A stretch of DNA of 64,000 bases from Demequina gelatinilytica (GCF_000971115.1 NZ_BBLV01000006.1:160649-224648); one strand, 5' to 3'; shown: positions 50,628-59,855, counted from the first letter of the stretch. Translations and numbers: made by a program. The notes: generated by a model from the sequence alone, not told the origin.

Positions 50628-52130
50628 ATGACCACCATCACCCTTCACCCGGACTTCCGTGTGGGGCCCGTCGACCGCCGCGTGTTCGGCTCGTTCGTCG
50701 AGCACCTGGGACGATGCGTCTACACGGGCGTGTACGAGCCGGGCCATGAGACGGCCGACGAGCACGGCTTCCGCCGCGACGTCGCGGACCTCACGCGCGA
50801 GCTCGGCGTCACGATGCTGCGCTACCCGGGCGGCAACTTCGTGTCCAACTACACGTGGGAGGACGCCGTCGGCCCGGTCGAGGACCGCAAGCCGTTCCTG
50901 GACCTCGCATGGCGCACCGTGGAGCCCAACCTGGTGGGGACCGACGAGTTCCTCCAGTACTGCGAGCGCGAGGGGATCGAGCCGATGATGGCCGTGAACC
51001 TGGGCACGCGCGGCATCGACGCGGCCATCGGGCTGCTCGAGTACTGCAACGGCGAGGCCGGCACCAAGTGGGCCGACATGCGCATCGCGAACGGCCGCGA
51101 GGAGCCCTACGGCGTCAAGCTGTGGTGCCTGGGCAACGAGATGGACGGCCCGTGGCAGATCGGCCACAAGGACGCCCACGAGTACGGCAAGCTCGCCGCC
51201 GCCACCGGTCGCGCGATGCGCCAGGTGGACCCCTCGATCGAGCTGGTCGCGTGCGGCTCGAGCTCGATGATGATGGACACGTTCGGCGAGTGGGAGCGCA
51301 CCGTCCTGTCCTACTGCTACGACGTGGTCGACCACATCTCGATGCACGCGTACTACGAGGAGATGGACGGCGACCGGGACTCGTTCCTCGCCTCCGGCAC
51401 CGCGATGTCGACGTTCATCGAGCGGGTCGCCGCGTCCGCGGACGCGATCGGCGCGCAGAAGCGCTCGGACAAGCGCATCTCGATCAGCTTCGACGAGTGG
51501 AACGTCTGGTACCTGTTCTCGCGCTTCGTGGGCGAGACCAACCTGCCGGTCCAGAAGGACGCGCCGCGCATCATCGAGGACGTCTACTCCGCGCTCGACG
51601 CCGTCGTGGTCGGCGACATGATCGTGAGCCTGCTGTCCCACGCGGACCGCGTCGCGGTGGGCTGCCTCGCGCAGCTGGTCAACGTCATCGCGCCGATCAT
51701 GACCGAGCCCGACGGCCCGGCCTGGAAGCAGACCACGTTCCACCCGTTCGCGACCGCCGCGCGCCTCGCGCAGGGCGAGGCCCTGCAGGTGAAGGTCGAC
51801 TCTGCGACCATGTCCACCAAGAAGCACGGCGACGTGCCCACCGTGACCGCGGCCGCCACCGTCGACCCGGAGACCGGCGCGCTCGCGCTGTTCGTCACCA
51901 ACCGCACCGCGGAGGAGCAGACGGTGACGCTGCGCCACCCGGGCGCGACGGCCCGCATCGAGGGCGGCTCCGCCGTGCTCGCGGACCACGTGGGCCCTCG
52001 CGAGGGCAAGGAGGCCGCCGAGGCCTACGGCATGGTCGACGCGCTGCCCGTGTCGCACGGGGACGGCGCGATCACGCTGCGCCTCGCGCCCGAGTCGTGG
52101 ACCGCGTTCCACGGCACGCTCGCGTCCTGA
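50628..52130 (+). CDS. GH51 alpha-L-arabinofuranosidase
   Basis: A 500-aa intracellular enzyme, full length. The acid/base is Glu171 in W-C-L-G-N-E-M-D-G and the nucleophile Glu290 in S-F-D-E-W-N-V-W. The N-terminal F-G-S-F-V-E-H-L-G and R-Y-P-G-G-N-F motifs are those of GH51, and the C-terminus is the expected beta-sandwich. It removes terminal alpha-L-arabinofuranose from imported oligosaccharides. It is the last gene of the GH27-GH43-GH51 operon and has a GAGAGAGAAG site. A strong hairpin follows. Confidence 0.95.
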   Translation: MTTITLHPDFRVGPVDRRVFGSFVEHLGRCVYTGVYEPGHETADEHGFRRDVADLTRELGVTMLRYPGGNFVSNYTWEDAVGPVEDRKPFLDLAWRTVEPNLVGTDEFLQYCEREGIEPMMAVNLGTRGIDAAIGLLEYCNGEAGTKWADMRIANGREEPYGVKLWCLGNEMDGPWQIGHKDAHEYGKLAAATGRAMRQVDPSIELVACGSSSMMMDTFGEWERTVLSYCYDVVDHISMHAYYEEMDGDRDSFLASGTAMSTFIERVAASADAIGAQKRSDKRISISFDEWNVWYLFSRFVGETNLPVQKDAPRIIEDVYSALDAVVVGDMIVSLLSHADRVAVGCLAQLVNVIAPIMTEPDGPAWKQTTFHPFATAARLAQGEALQVKVDSATMSTKKHGDVPTVTAAATVDPETGALALFVTNRTAEEQTVTLRHPGATARIEGGSAVLADHVGPREGKEAAEAYGMVDALPVSHGDGAITLRLAPESWTAFHGTLAS

Positions 52131-52141
52131 GCCTCGAGGCA

Positions 52142-52180
52142 CGATGCGGCGGTCGGGCGCCAGGCCCGGCCGCCGCATCG
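52142..52180 (+). terminator. Terminator after the GH51 gene
   Basis: Stem CGATGCGGCGG / CCGCCGCATCG with an inner CGGG/CCCG pair, 11 bp after the stop codon. It may also serve the convergent LytR_C gene. Confidence 0.75.
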
Positions 52181-52202
52181 TCGCCGGCCCCGCTCCGCGG
52201 GG

Positions 52203-52886
52203 CTAGGAGTCCTTGTTCTTCTTCGCGTCGACCGGGTTCTCCGGGAGCGAGCGCGGCGCGGGCTCGGGCGTGACCAGGCCCACCGGGAGGCACTCGGCGT
52301 TGGCCGTGAGCGTCAGGTCGGGGTCCAGCTCGGGCGCGAGAGTCGACCGCAGGTTGCTGCTCACGTACTCCTCGCCGAGCACCACGTCCACAAGCGTGCC
52401 CTCGCGGTTGTCGAGCACCATGTCGACGTCGCCGTCGAAGTTCTGCGCGACGGTGTAAGCCTGACGCACGCCCTCGGGTCCGAAGACGATGCGGACGTTG
52501 CCGGCATAGGTCCGGCCCCAGTTCGCAGTGGTCACGATGACGTACTTGCGCTCCTTGAGCGACGCGGAGACGCTGCCCGCGAGGCCGGACACGTCGCTGC
52601 CGTTGAGGATGCGCACGCCGACGTTGCGATGGGCCATGGGCGTGCTGTTCACCGGCGGGCACACGAGCGTCACGTCGCTCTCGAACTCGCCCGCCGGCGT
52701 GACGAACGGCTGCGAGAAGGGGCCGTCGATGTCGCCCTTGTAGACGCCGGCCGCGAACAGCCCGGTGAAGGCGAGGGCGATGACGAGCACGCCGAACACG
52801 ATGATCTGGCGCTCGCGGCGGTGACGGCGGACCTGAGCGCGTCGGGCGTCGGGACGTCCGTTCGCTCGCTCGGTCACAGGCACCAT
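52203..52886 (-). CDS. LytR C-terminal domain protein
   Basis: A 227-aa protein with a cytoplasmic Arg-rich tail, one membrane helix (~28-48) and an extracytoplasmic LytR_C domain (~88-175: V-R-I-L-N-G-S-D-V-S-G-L-A-G-S-V-S-A-S-L then V-R-I-V-F-G-P). LytR_C domains occur alone or attached to LCP cell-wall ligases and are thought to help attach polymers to peptidoglycan. The GTG codon four residues after the chosen ATG is an alternative start. tRNA-Ser(GGA) lies 23 bp upstream on the same strand. Confidence 0.85.
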   Translation of the reverse strand: MVPVTERANGRPDARRAQVRRHRRERQIIVFGVLVIALAFTGLFAAGVYKGDIDGPFSQPFVTPAGEFESDVTLVCPPVNSTPMAHRNVGVRILNGSDVSGLAGSVSASLKERKYVIVTTANWGRTYAGNVRIVFGPEGVRQAYTVAQNFDGDVDMVLDNREGTLVDVVLGEEYVSSNLRSTLAPELDPDLTLTANAECLPVGLVTPEPAPRSLPENPVDAKKNKDS

Positions 52887-52908
52887 CCCGTCGCTGATCG
52901 AGGACTAC

Positions 52909-52996
52909 TGGCGGAGGATAGGGGATTCGAACCCCTGAGGGCTTGCACCCAACACGCTTTCCAAGCGTGCGCCATAGGCCACTAGGCGAATCCTCC
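52909..52996 (-). tRNA. tRNA-Ser (anticodon GGA)
   Basis: A type II tRNA of 88 nt including encoded CCA. The acceptor GGAGGAT pairs with ATCCTCC, the anticodon loop is TTGGAAA in the stem CACGC/GCGTG, a long variable arm is present, and the T loop is GGTTCGAATCC. Confidence 0.96.
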
Positions 52997-53061
52997 AGGC
53001 CCGGAAACTATACCCGATCCTGCGGGCATCTCCTCACCCCGCAAGCCGTTAGACTTGTCGG

Positions 53062-53152
53062 CAACCCCCCACGTGGCGATACCTCGCCCAACTCCCCCAG
53101 GTCGGGAACGAAGCAAGGGTAAGCGGGCTCTGTCGGGTACGTGGGGGGCCTT
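53062..53152 (+). ncRNA. ffs: Small signal recognition particle RNA (4.5S type)
   Basis: Terminal arms CCCCCCACGTG / TACGTGGGGGG enclose the conserved SRP domain IV core with C-C-A-G-G-T-C-G-G-G-A-A-C and G-A-A-G-C-A-A, the asymmetric loop that binds Ffh. Short size and its position just before dnaX are usual in actinobacteria. Exact ends are approximate; TTTCC follows. Confidence 0.93.
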
Positions 53153-53219
53153 TCCATGCCCGCACGATGCTGTGGAGGGCTTTTCCGGGGCGTCCGACCC
53201 CCGCACTAGAGTCGTACCC

Positions 53220-55181
53220 GTGACCACCGCCCTGTACCGCCGCTACCGTCCCGACAACTTCGCGGACGTCGTGGGCCAGGAGCACGTCACCGTGCCGCTC
53301 ATGCAGGCGCTGCGCGCGGATCGCGTCAACCACGCCTACCTGTTCTCGGGTCCGCGCGGCTGCGGCAAGACCACGTCCGCGCGCATCCTCGCCCGCTGCC
53401 TCAACTGCGCGGAGGGTCCCACGGACACCCCGTGCGGCTCATGCCCGTCGTGCGTCGAGCTCGCGCGCGGAGGCGCGGGTTCCGTCGACGTGGTCGAGAT
53501 CGACGCGGCTTCGCACAACGGCGTCGACGACGCCCGCGAGCTGCGCGAGCGCGCGGCGTTCGCACCGGCGCGCGACCGCTACAAGATCTTCATCCTCGAT
53601 GAGGCGCACATGGTGACGCCCCAGGGCTTCAACGCGCTGCTCAAGCTGGTCGAGGAGCCTCCGCCGCACATCCGGTTCATCTTCGCGACCACGGAGCCGG
53701 AGAAGGTCATCGGCACCATCCGCTCACGCACGCATCACTATCCGTTCCGGCTGGTGCCGCCGCCGGTCCTCACCGAGTACATGGAGACGCTGTGCACCGC
53801 GGAGGGCGTCGACGTCGCGAGCGGCGTGCTGCCGCTCGTGGTGCGGGCGGGCGGCGGCTCCGTCCGCGACTCGCTGTCGGTGCTCGACCAGCTCATGGCC
53901 GGCTCCGACGAGTCGGGCGTCACGTACGACCGCGCGATCGCGCTGCTCGGGTTCACGGACGCGACGCTGCTGGACGATGCCGTCGACGCGATCGCGGCCG
54001 CCGACGGCGCCTCGCTGTTCGACGTGGTCGAGCGCGTCATGTCCACGGGGCATGAGCCGCGTCGGTTCGTCGAGGACCTCCTGGAGCGGCTGCGCGACCT
54101 CCTGGTGCTGAGCGCGGCCGGCGATGCAGGGGCGCGGGCGCTCGGGTCGATGCCCGAGGACCAGCTCGAGCGGGTGCGCGCCCAGGCGCGACGTCTGGGG
54201 CTGGCACGCGGCTCGGCCGCGGCCGACCTTGTCAACGACGCCCTCACGCACATGGTGGGCGCGACCTCGCCGCGGCTGCACCTCGAGCTGCTGTGCGCAC
54301 GCCTCCTCGCCGCGGAGGCGCCCGCGGCAGCTCCCGCGGCGGCGTCGTACGCCGCTCCCGCGCCTGCAGCTGCACCTGCGGCACCCGCGCCCGTGGCCCC
54401 CGTTCCCGCCGCGAACGTGCCCGCGGCGAACGCGCCCGCTCCCGCGGCACCGGCCGCCGAGCCACCGGCCGCACCTGCACCCACGACGCCTGCCTCCACG
54501 CCCGCTCCGGCACCCGTCCAGGACGACGACGACTGGACGCCGGCCGCCCCTGCCGCGTCCGCTCCGGCAGCTCCCGCGCCCGCGGACGAGCCCGCCGCGG
54601 TCACGTCCGGGGGCCCCGCGGACACGGAGCTGGTGCGCCGGCGCTGGCCCGAGGTGCTCGGGACGCTCGAGCGGTGGCGCGTGACGTGGACGCTCGTGAG
54701 CCAGAACGCGCAGGTGCAGTCGGTCCAGGAGGGCGTCCTGACGCTCTCCGTGTCGAACCCCAACCTGGTGTCCATGCTCGACGGCGGCAAGCACGCCGAG
54801 AACCTGCAGCTCGCATTGCGCGAGACGCTCGGCATGCAGCTGCGCATCGCGGCGGTCGCCGGCCCGGCGGGTCCGGCACCGACGCGGCCCGCGGCACCTG
54901 CGCCCTCCCGTCCGGCACCCGCGCCGGCCGCGGCGCCCTCCGCATCGTCCGCGCCCGCATCGTCCACCGCTGCCCCGCGCCCCGCTGCCCCGGCGACTGC
55001 CGCGCCCGTGGCCGTCGCACCCGTCGGCGATCCGCCGCCGTGGGATGTCCCGCCGCCCGAGGACGAGCCTCCCTACGAGGAGGAGGAGATCTCGGACGAC
55101 GACGCCCGTGCCGCGGAGGCGGGCATGAGCGCGGCAGAGATCCTCGCCAAGGAGCTCGGCGGCGTGGTCATCGAGGACTGA
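53220..55181 (+). CDS. dnaX: DNA polymerase III subunits gamma and tau
   Basis: A 653-aa clamp-loader ATPase. Walker A is G-P-R-G-C-G-K-T-T at 44-52, a zinc module with four Cys follows (C-L-N-C … C-G-S-C-P-S-C), Walker B is F-I-L-D-E-A-H, and the sensor/arginine finger is I-R-S-R-T-H. After the AAA+ and collar domains come about 130 residues of Ala/Pro-rich linker, a conserved tau-like patch (R-R-R-W-P-E-V-L), another Ala/Pro region and an acidic tail. No slippery A-run for a frameshift to a short gamma form was seen. The GTG start begins at the conserved T-T-A-L-Y-R-R-Y-R-P; the frame is open further upstream into the SRP RNA gene, which rules out earlier starts. Confidence 0.97.
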   Translation: MTTALYRRYRPDNFADVVGQEHVTVPLMQALRADRVNHAYLFSGPRGCGKTTSARILARCLNCAEGPTDTPCGSCPSCVELARGGAGSVDVVEIDAASHNGVDDARELRERAAFAPARDRYKIFILDEAHMVTPQGFNALLKLVEEPPPHIRFIFATTEPEKVIGTIRSRTHHYPFRLVPPPVLTEYMETLCTAEGVDVASGVLPLVVRAGGGSVRDSLSVLDQLMAGSDESGVTYDRAIALLGFTDATLLDDAVDAIAAADGASLFDVVERVMSTGHEPRRFVEDLLERLRDLLVLSAAGDAGARALGSMPEDQLERVRAQARRLGLARGSAAADLVNDALTHMVGATSPRLHLELLCARLLAAEAPAAAPAAASYAAPAPAAAPAAPAPVAPVPAANVPAANAPAPAAPAAEPPAAPAPTTPASTPAPAPVQDDDDWTPAAPAASAPAAPAPADEPAAVTSGGPADTELVRRRWPEVLGTLERWRVTWTLVSQNAQVQSVQEGVLTLSVSNPNLVSMLDGGKHAENLQLALRETLGMQLRIAAVAGPAGPAPTRPAAPAPSRPAPAPAAAPSASSAPASSTAAPRPAAPATAAPVAVAPVGDPPPWDVPPPEDEPPYEEEEISDDDARAAEAGMSAAEILAKELGGVVIED

Positions 55182-55218
55182 CCCCGGGCCCTCGACAGCC
55201 CCCCTCCCCCCGCCCCCG

Positions 55219-55284
55219 CCGGAAGTGGTCGATCAGTGTCGCTTCCGCAAGGTCGCCACCTCACAGTGGTGGCTCATGGGCGCT
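55219..55284 (+). repeat. Third copy of the ~60-bp intergenic repeat element
   Basis: Shares GGAAGTGGTCGAT, a central TTCC block and CCTCACAGTGGTGGCT with the pair at 42169-42311. It fills most of the gap between dnaX and recR. Confidence 0.65.
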
Positions 55285-55322
55285 GACCGGCGCCGACCCC
55301 GCATGCGCCTACGCTTGTCCCC

Positions 55323-55919
55323 ATGTACGACGGCGCGGTTCAGGACCTCATCGACGAGCTCGGTCATCTCCCGGGCATCGGCCCCAAGAGCGCCCAGCGC
55401 ATCGCCTTCCACATCCTCAGCACCGACCCCGCGGACGTTCGCCGCCTCGCCGACGCCATCACCACGGTCAAGGAGAAGGTGCGCTTCTGCACCGTCTGCG
55501 GCAACGTCGCCGAGTCGGACCAGTGCCGCATCTGCACCGACCCCCGCCGCGCGGAGGACGTGCTGTGCGTGGTCGAGGAGCCCAAGGACGTGGTGGTGAT
55601 CGAACGCACGCGCGAGTTCCGCGGCCGCTACCACGTGCTCGGCGGCGCGATCGATCCCATGAACGGCGTGGGCCCCGACGATCTGCGCATCCGCGAGCTC
55701 CTCTCCCGCCTGGGCGACGGGAAGATCGAGGAGGTCATCATCGCGACCGACCCGAACATCGAGGGCGAGGCGACCGCGACGTACCTCACGCGCATGCTGG
55801 TGCCCATGGGCGTGACGGTCTCCCGCCTGGCCTCCGGCCTGCCCGTGGGAGGCGACCTCGAGTACGCCGACGAGGTCACCCTGGGCCGCGCCTTCGAGGG
55901 TCGCCGCACGGTGAGCTGA
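55323..55919 (+). CDS. recR: Recombination mediator RecR
   Basis: A 198-aa full-length RecR, which with RecO loads RecA at SSB-coated gaps. It has the helix-hairpin-helix [11 protein letters not shown] near residues 16-26, a zinc finger with Cys56, Cys59, Cys68 and Cys71, and the Toprim domain with [13 protein letters not shown] and [12 protein letters not shown]. It follows dnaX by 141 bp; the ybaB gene that often lies between them is absent. Confidence 0.97.
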   Translation: MYDGAVQDLIDELGHLPGIGPKSAQRIAFHILSTDPADVRRLADAITTVKEKVRFCTVCGNVAESDQCRICTDPRRAEDVLCVVEEPKDVVVIERTREFRGRYHVLGGAIDPMNGVGPDDLRIRELLSRLGDGKIEEVIIATDPNIEGEATATYLTRMLVPMGVTVSRLASGLPVGGDLEYADEVTLGRAFEGRRTVS

Positions 55920-55922
55920 CGG

Positions 55923-55956
55923 CGACCGAGCCCTCACCTGGGGGCGACCTCGGTCG
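55923..55956 (+). terminator. Hairpin behind recR
   Basis: CGACCGAG / CTCGGTCG with an inner CCC/GGG pair, starting 3 bp after the recR stop codon. Moderate support; no T-run. Confidence 0.45.
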
Positions 55957-56005
55957 ATAGGCATGCGGGTTTCCCACCCTCATCTACCTCGAAGGTCGCT
56001 CCCCC

Positions 56006-57544
56006 ATGCTCGTTCGTCCGTCCCACCGCGCACCCGCCCCCGAGGAGGACCCCTCCCTCGAGCTGGAGGCCATCACCACGGTGGTGACGCGGCTCGCCGA
56101 GGCGCAGGACGTCGACACGGCTGTCCAGATCGCGCTCGAGGCGGTGCGCACCACCTTCGGCTGGGAGTACGGCTCGTACTGGGCCGTCGGCGAGGGGGAC
56201 GCGCTGCGTTGGGTGCGCGATTGCGGCAGCGTGACCGAGGAGTTCCGCGCGGTGACCGAGTCCGCCTCGTTCGTCGAGGGCGTGGGGATCGCCGGCCGCG
56301 CATGGAGGACTCGCGACCTGGTGTTCGTGGCCGATCTGGGCGACGTCACGGACTGCGTCCGCGCGCCCGCCGCACGCCGCGCAGGCGTCCGCTCAGGGAT
56401 CGCGTTCCCCCTGACACGACGCGGCCGGGTGGTCGGCACCATGGACTTCTTCACGATGCGCGAGCTGAAGCCGAGCCGCGCGCGGCTCACGGCCCTGCGC
56501 GGGGTCGGCCGCCTGGTGTCGCAGACCCTCGAGCGGCTGGAGGCGGACGAGCTCAAGCGCCAGGACGCCACGGACGTGGCCGCGGTGAGCGAGATCATCC
56601 GCGCGCTTGCGACGGCGGGAAGCGCGGAGGAGGCGATGGCGGTCGCGCTCGCGACCATCCGCGACGGCTTCGGCTGGCAGTACGCGTCGCACTGGGAGCT
56701 CGCGGGCGACGGCACGGTTCTCCGCTTCGCACAGGAGTCGGGAGAGGTGGGGCACGAGTTCCGCGAGATCACGCGATCCGCGACCTTCGCGCGCGGTGTC
56801 GGGCTGGCCGGCCGGGTCTGGGAGTCGGCGGACCTCATCGTGGTCGAGGACCTCGCGGAGGTGACGGACTGCGTGCGAGCGCCCGCGGCGCGCGAGGCGG
56901 GCGTCCGCTCCGGCATCTGCCTGCCTGTCCTGGTCGACGGGGCGGTCGTCGGGACCATGGACTTCTTCACCACGCGCACCGTCACGCTGTCGCGCTCGCG
57001 TGAGTCCGCGCTGCGCAACACCGCCTTCCTTGTGGGCCAGGCGCTCGAGCGCCACCTCGATCGTCGGCGCCTGCGCGACGCGGGGACGCGCCTGCTCGAC
57101 TCCATCGCCCGGGTCGAGGAGAACGTGCGGGTGGCCACGGAGGTCGCGGAGCAGGGCCGCGCTGCGGTGGATCGGGCGCGCGACGACGTCGAGGGGCTGA
57201 ACGGCTCGAGCGCCGAGATCGGCGACGTCACCACCGTGATCCAGCGGATCGCCGCGCAGACCAACCTGCTCGCGCTCAACGCGACCATCGAGGCCGCGCG
57301 CGCCGGGGAGGCTGGCCGCGGCTTCGCGATCGTCGCGCGCGAGGTCAAGGATCTGGCCGAGGCCACCGCGCGTGCCACGACGCAGGTCGATGACCGCGTG
57401 CTCACCATCCAACGCCAGGTCCAGGATGTGTCGGCTGCGCTCGGCTCGATCACCGACGCGGTGTCGCGCATCCGCGGGACCCAGGACCAGATCGAGGACG
57501 TGCTCGCCGAGCAGGACGGGACCACGCGGGCGATCCTCGGCTGA
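56006..57544 (+). CDS. Soluble chemoreceptor-like protein with two GAF domains and an MCP signalling domain
   Basis: A 512-aa protein without membrane segment. Two GAF-like domains (~25-165 and ~195-335) are clearly duplicates: both contain F-G-W-x-Y, G-V-G-(I/L)-A-G-R-x-[19 protein letters not shown] and G-T-M-D-F-F-T. The C-terminal helices carry the MCP hairpin tip (~411-448), [24 protein letters not shown], which binds CheW/CheA. It therefore senses something in the cytoplasm; the shared Cys in T-D-C-V could bind a ligand or respond to redox state. No che or flagellar gene is in the window. The signalling region is shorter than in classic receptors. Confidence 0.9.
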   Translation: MLVRPSHRAPAPEEDPSLELEAITTVVTRLAEAQDVDTAVQIALEAVRTTFGWEYGSYWAVGEGDALRWVRDCGSVTEEFRAVTESASFVEGVGIAGRAWRTRDLVFVADLGDVTDCVRAPAARRAGVRSGIAFPLTRRGRVVGTMDFFTMRELKPSRARLTALRGVGRLVSQTLERLEADELKRQDATDVAAVSEIIRALATAGSAEEAMAVALATIRDGFGWQYASHWELAGDGTVLRFAQESGEVGHEFREITRSATFARGVGLAGRVWESADLIVVEDLAEVTDCVRAPAAREAGVRSGICLPVLVDGAVVGTMDFFTTRTVTLSRSRESALRNTAFLVGQALERHLDRRRLRDAGTRLLDSIARVEENVRVATEVAEQGRAAVDRARDDVEGLNGSSAEIGDVTTVIQRIAAQTNLLALNATIEAARAGEAGRGFAIVAREVKDLAEATARATTQVDDRVLTIQRQVQDVSAALGSITDAVSRIRGTQDQIEDVLAEQDGTTRAILG

Positions 57545-57558
57545 CCTCCGCGCCGCCT

Positions 57559-57652
57559 GACAGTCCCAACGGAATCGACAGCGACACGCCGGCGACCAGG
57601 CCAGGAAGGCCTCGATCACCGGCGTGTCGAGCTGAGATCCGTTGGAACTGTC
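57559..57652. repeat. 94-nt long imperfect hairpin between convergent genes
   Basis: The left arm begins GACAGTCCCAACGGA and includes CGACACGCCGG-like sequence; the right arm is its reverse complement with few changes, ending TCCGTTGGAACTGTC. Only about five bases (AGGAA) form the tip. It lies between the GAF/MCP gene and the ABC permease gene, so it could end transcription from both sides, but it is much longer than a normal terminator. Confidence 0.85.
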
Positions 57653-57660
57653 GGTGGGGG

Positions 57661-58920
57661 TCAGGCCACCCGGGTGCCCTGGCGCAGCTTCTTGTACGGC
57701 ACCCGGAGACGCGCGATCACGATCCACATCGAGCCCAGCAGCAGGGCCGCCTGGACGCCCAGACCGAGCCACGGCGCACGCGGGTAGACCGAGTTGGCCT
57801 CCTGCTCCTGCTCCCAGCCGTTGTCCTCGTAGGCCGAGTAGTCGCCCGTCACCGAGGCCACCAGGTCGGCGCACTCGTCCCAGCTCACGGAGTCCTGGAG
57901 CTCCTCCTCCGAGGGGCCGATGCGCGCATCGCTGACGGCGCGGTGCATCTCTGCGAAGAGGCCAGGGGCCGCACGGCCGTCCTCGTCCCACGTGAGGTAG
58001 TTGACGATCGGCGAGGACTCCCCGATGAGCACCACCGGGTTCGCGAGCAGCAGCCACGCCGTCCGCTCGGTGCGGGCGACGCCGTGCTCCCACCCGCCGT
58101 CCTGGACGGAGCAGGTGATGTCATGCACGTCGACCTCGTCGAACGCCGCGACGTCGCCGTTCATGTACCAGGCGTCGACCGCCGCCTCCTGCTCGACGGT
58201 GAACTGATCCCAGTCGAAGCTGCGCGAGGTCTCGGTGACGGTCACGGAGATCAGCGGCTGCGTGAAGAAGAACAGCAGCAGCGTCCCGAGCAGCAGGAAC
58301 CCGGTGGTGAGGTGGGCGAGGGACACGGACGCCACGGCGCGGGCCGCGAGCGCGGACCATGCGAGCCCCACCGCGGTCGCGGTGAGCACCACGAGCAGGA
58401 TCACCGCCACGACCAGGAGCAGCTCGTCCCAGTGCCATCCGGAGCGCGAGAACGCGTAGACCAGCAGCGGCGTGGTGGTGAGCAGCACCGCGAGCGCGAA
58501 CAGCCAGGAGGCGAGCAGCTTGCCCACCGCGAGGTCGCCGGCCGTGAGGCGCGTCATCTGAAGCGGTGCCAGCACGCCCTCGGACGAGTCTCCGTTGAGC
58601 GAGGTCGCCGAGAGCGACGGCGCCACCAGCAGGCCCGCGCCGAGCACCATCACGAGCACCAGCTCGAGCAGCATCGAGTTCTTGGAGCCGTCCGACTGGG
58701 CGGCGGCGAACATGCCGATCGCCATGATCCCGGCGAAGAGCAGGCCGTAGAAGATCCACCCCTTGGCCGTCGGGCGGCGACGCATGAGCTCGATCTGGGT
58801 GACCAGCAGCGTGCCGCGCAGCGTCGGCAGCCACGGGTTGCCCTTGACCGGGCGACGGGACGATGCGGGGGCCGGGCCGGGCGCGGGGGCGGCGGCCGGG
58901 GTGTCGTCGAGAACAGTCAT
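57661..58920 (-). CDS. ABC-2-type exporter permease
   Basis: A 419-aa protein with a cytoplasmic Ala/Pro tail and about six to seven membrane helices. G-N-P-W-L-P-T-L-R-G-T-L-L-V-T-Q-I-E-L-M-R-R-R-P near the N-terminus and the segment D-S-S-E-G-V-L-A-P-L-Q-M-T-R-L-T-A-G-D-L-A-V-G-K fit ABC-2 permeases. A large extracytoplasmic loop (~220-360), acidic and with two Cys, separates the helices from the C-terminal one. Its ATG overlaps the ATPase stop (ATGA). Substrate unknown. Confidence 0.85.
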   Translation of the reverse strand: MTVLDDTPAAAPAPGPAPASSRRPVKGNPWLPTLRGTLLVTQIELMRRRPTAKGWIFYGLLFAGIMAIGMFAAAQSDGSKNSMLLELVLVMVLGAGLLVAPSLSATSLNGDSSEGVLAPLQMTRLTAGDLAVGKLLASWLFALAVLLTTTPLLVYAFSRSGWHWDELLLVVAVILLVVLTATAVGLAWSALAARAVASVSLAHLTTGFLLLGTLLLFFFTQPLISVTVTETSRSFDWDQFTVEQEAAVDAWYMNGDVAAFDEVDVHDITCSVQDGGWEHGVARTERTAWLLLANPVVLIGESSPIVNYLTWDEDGRAAPGLFAEMHRAVSDARIGPSEEELQDSVSWDECADLVASVTGDYSAYEDNGWEQEQEANSVYPRAPWLGLGVQAALLLGSMWIVIARLRVPYKKLRQGTRVA

Positions 58921-59855
58921 CGCCGCTCCTCCTCCATGGTCATGTAGGTCTGCTCGAGCGCGCTGCCCGCAGGGCCGAAGCGGTGCACGGGCACGTTCTT
59001 GGACATGAGCCACGCGAGGGCCTGCGCCGCATCGGCCTCGGACCCGACGCGGATCACCATGCCGGCAGGCTCGTCGTCGAAGGCGATCTGCCCTTCCGTC
59101 AGCACCGCGCGCAGCAGGTCGTCGTCGAGCGTCCCGATCCGGTAGCGCGTCTTCGCGTCGGCGACCTTCGCGGCGATCTCGTCGCCCAGCGTGCGGCCCT
59201 TCGACATGAAGACCGCGTCGTCGACCATCTCGTCGAGCTCGGCGAGCACGTGCGAGGACACCAGCACGGCCTTGCCCTCCGCCGCGAGCTCGCGCACCAG
59301 CGTGCGCAGCTCGACCCGCGAGCGCGGGTCGAGGCCGTTCGCGGGCTCGTCCATGAGCAGCACGGCAGGGTCGTTCATGAGCGCGCGGGCGATCGACAGG
59401 CGCTGCTTCTGGCCGCGCGACAGCACCCGCGTGGGGCGGTCGGCGAACTCGGCGAGGTGCACCGTGCCCAGCAGCGCGGCGCCACGCTCGCGCGCCTCGT
59501 GGGTCGACAGCCGGAAGCCGCGCCCCATGAGCGTGAGAGTCTGGAGGCACGTGAGGTTGTCCCACGAGCCGAGCTGGTCGGGCATCCACCCGATCGCGTC
59601 ACGCACCGCCGCCGCATCGTGCCGCGGGTCGGCGCCGGCGACGCGGATCTCGCCCGCGTCGGGCCGGAGCAGCCCCGCGAGCATGAGCATGAGCGTGGTC
59701 TTGCCGCAGCCGTTCGGCCCGATGAGCGCGGTCACCGTGCCGGGCTGCACCTCGAGCGTCGCGTTCGCGACGGCCTGCACGGAGCCGAAAGACCGTGCCA
59801 CGCCGCGCGCGCTCACCGCCGCGGTCGTGACCGCGGCCGTGGTTGTCGCCACCAT
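58917..59855 (-). CDS. ABC transporter ATP-binding protein
   Basis: A 312-aa ATPase. Walker A is G-P-N-G-C-G-K-T-T at ~46-54, the signature loop L-S-R-G-Q-K-Q-R-L-S, Walker B V-L-L-M-D-E-P and the switch S-S-H. It is of the drug/ABC-2 exporter type (CcmA/NodI-like) with a C-terminal extension of about 70 residues. The chosen ATG gives a normal N-terminus; an in-frame start 17 codons earlier lacks a site. It forms a pair with the permease downstream. Confidence 0.94.
   Translation of the reverse strand: MVATTTAAVTTAAVSARGVARSFGSVQAVANATLEVQPGTVTALIGPNGCGKTTLMLMLAGLLRPDAGEIRVAGADPRHDAAAVRDAIGWMPDQLGSWDNLTCLQTLTLMGRGFRLSTHEARERGAALLGTVHLAEFADRPTRVLSRGQKQRLSIARALMNDPAVLLMDEPANGLDPRSRVELRTLVRELAAEGKAVLVSSHVLAELDEMVDDAVFMSKGRTLGDEIAAKVADAKTRYRIGTLDDDLLRAVLTEGQIAFDDEPAGMVIRVGSEADAAQALAWLMSKNVPVHRFGPAGSALEQTYMTMEEERR

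Noticed and set aside
53220..55181. Programmed frameshift in dnaX to make a short gamma subunit
   Set aside because: No A-rich slippery sequence with a following stem-loop was visible at the expected place.
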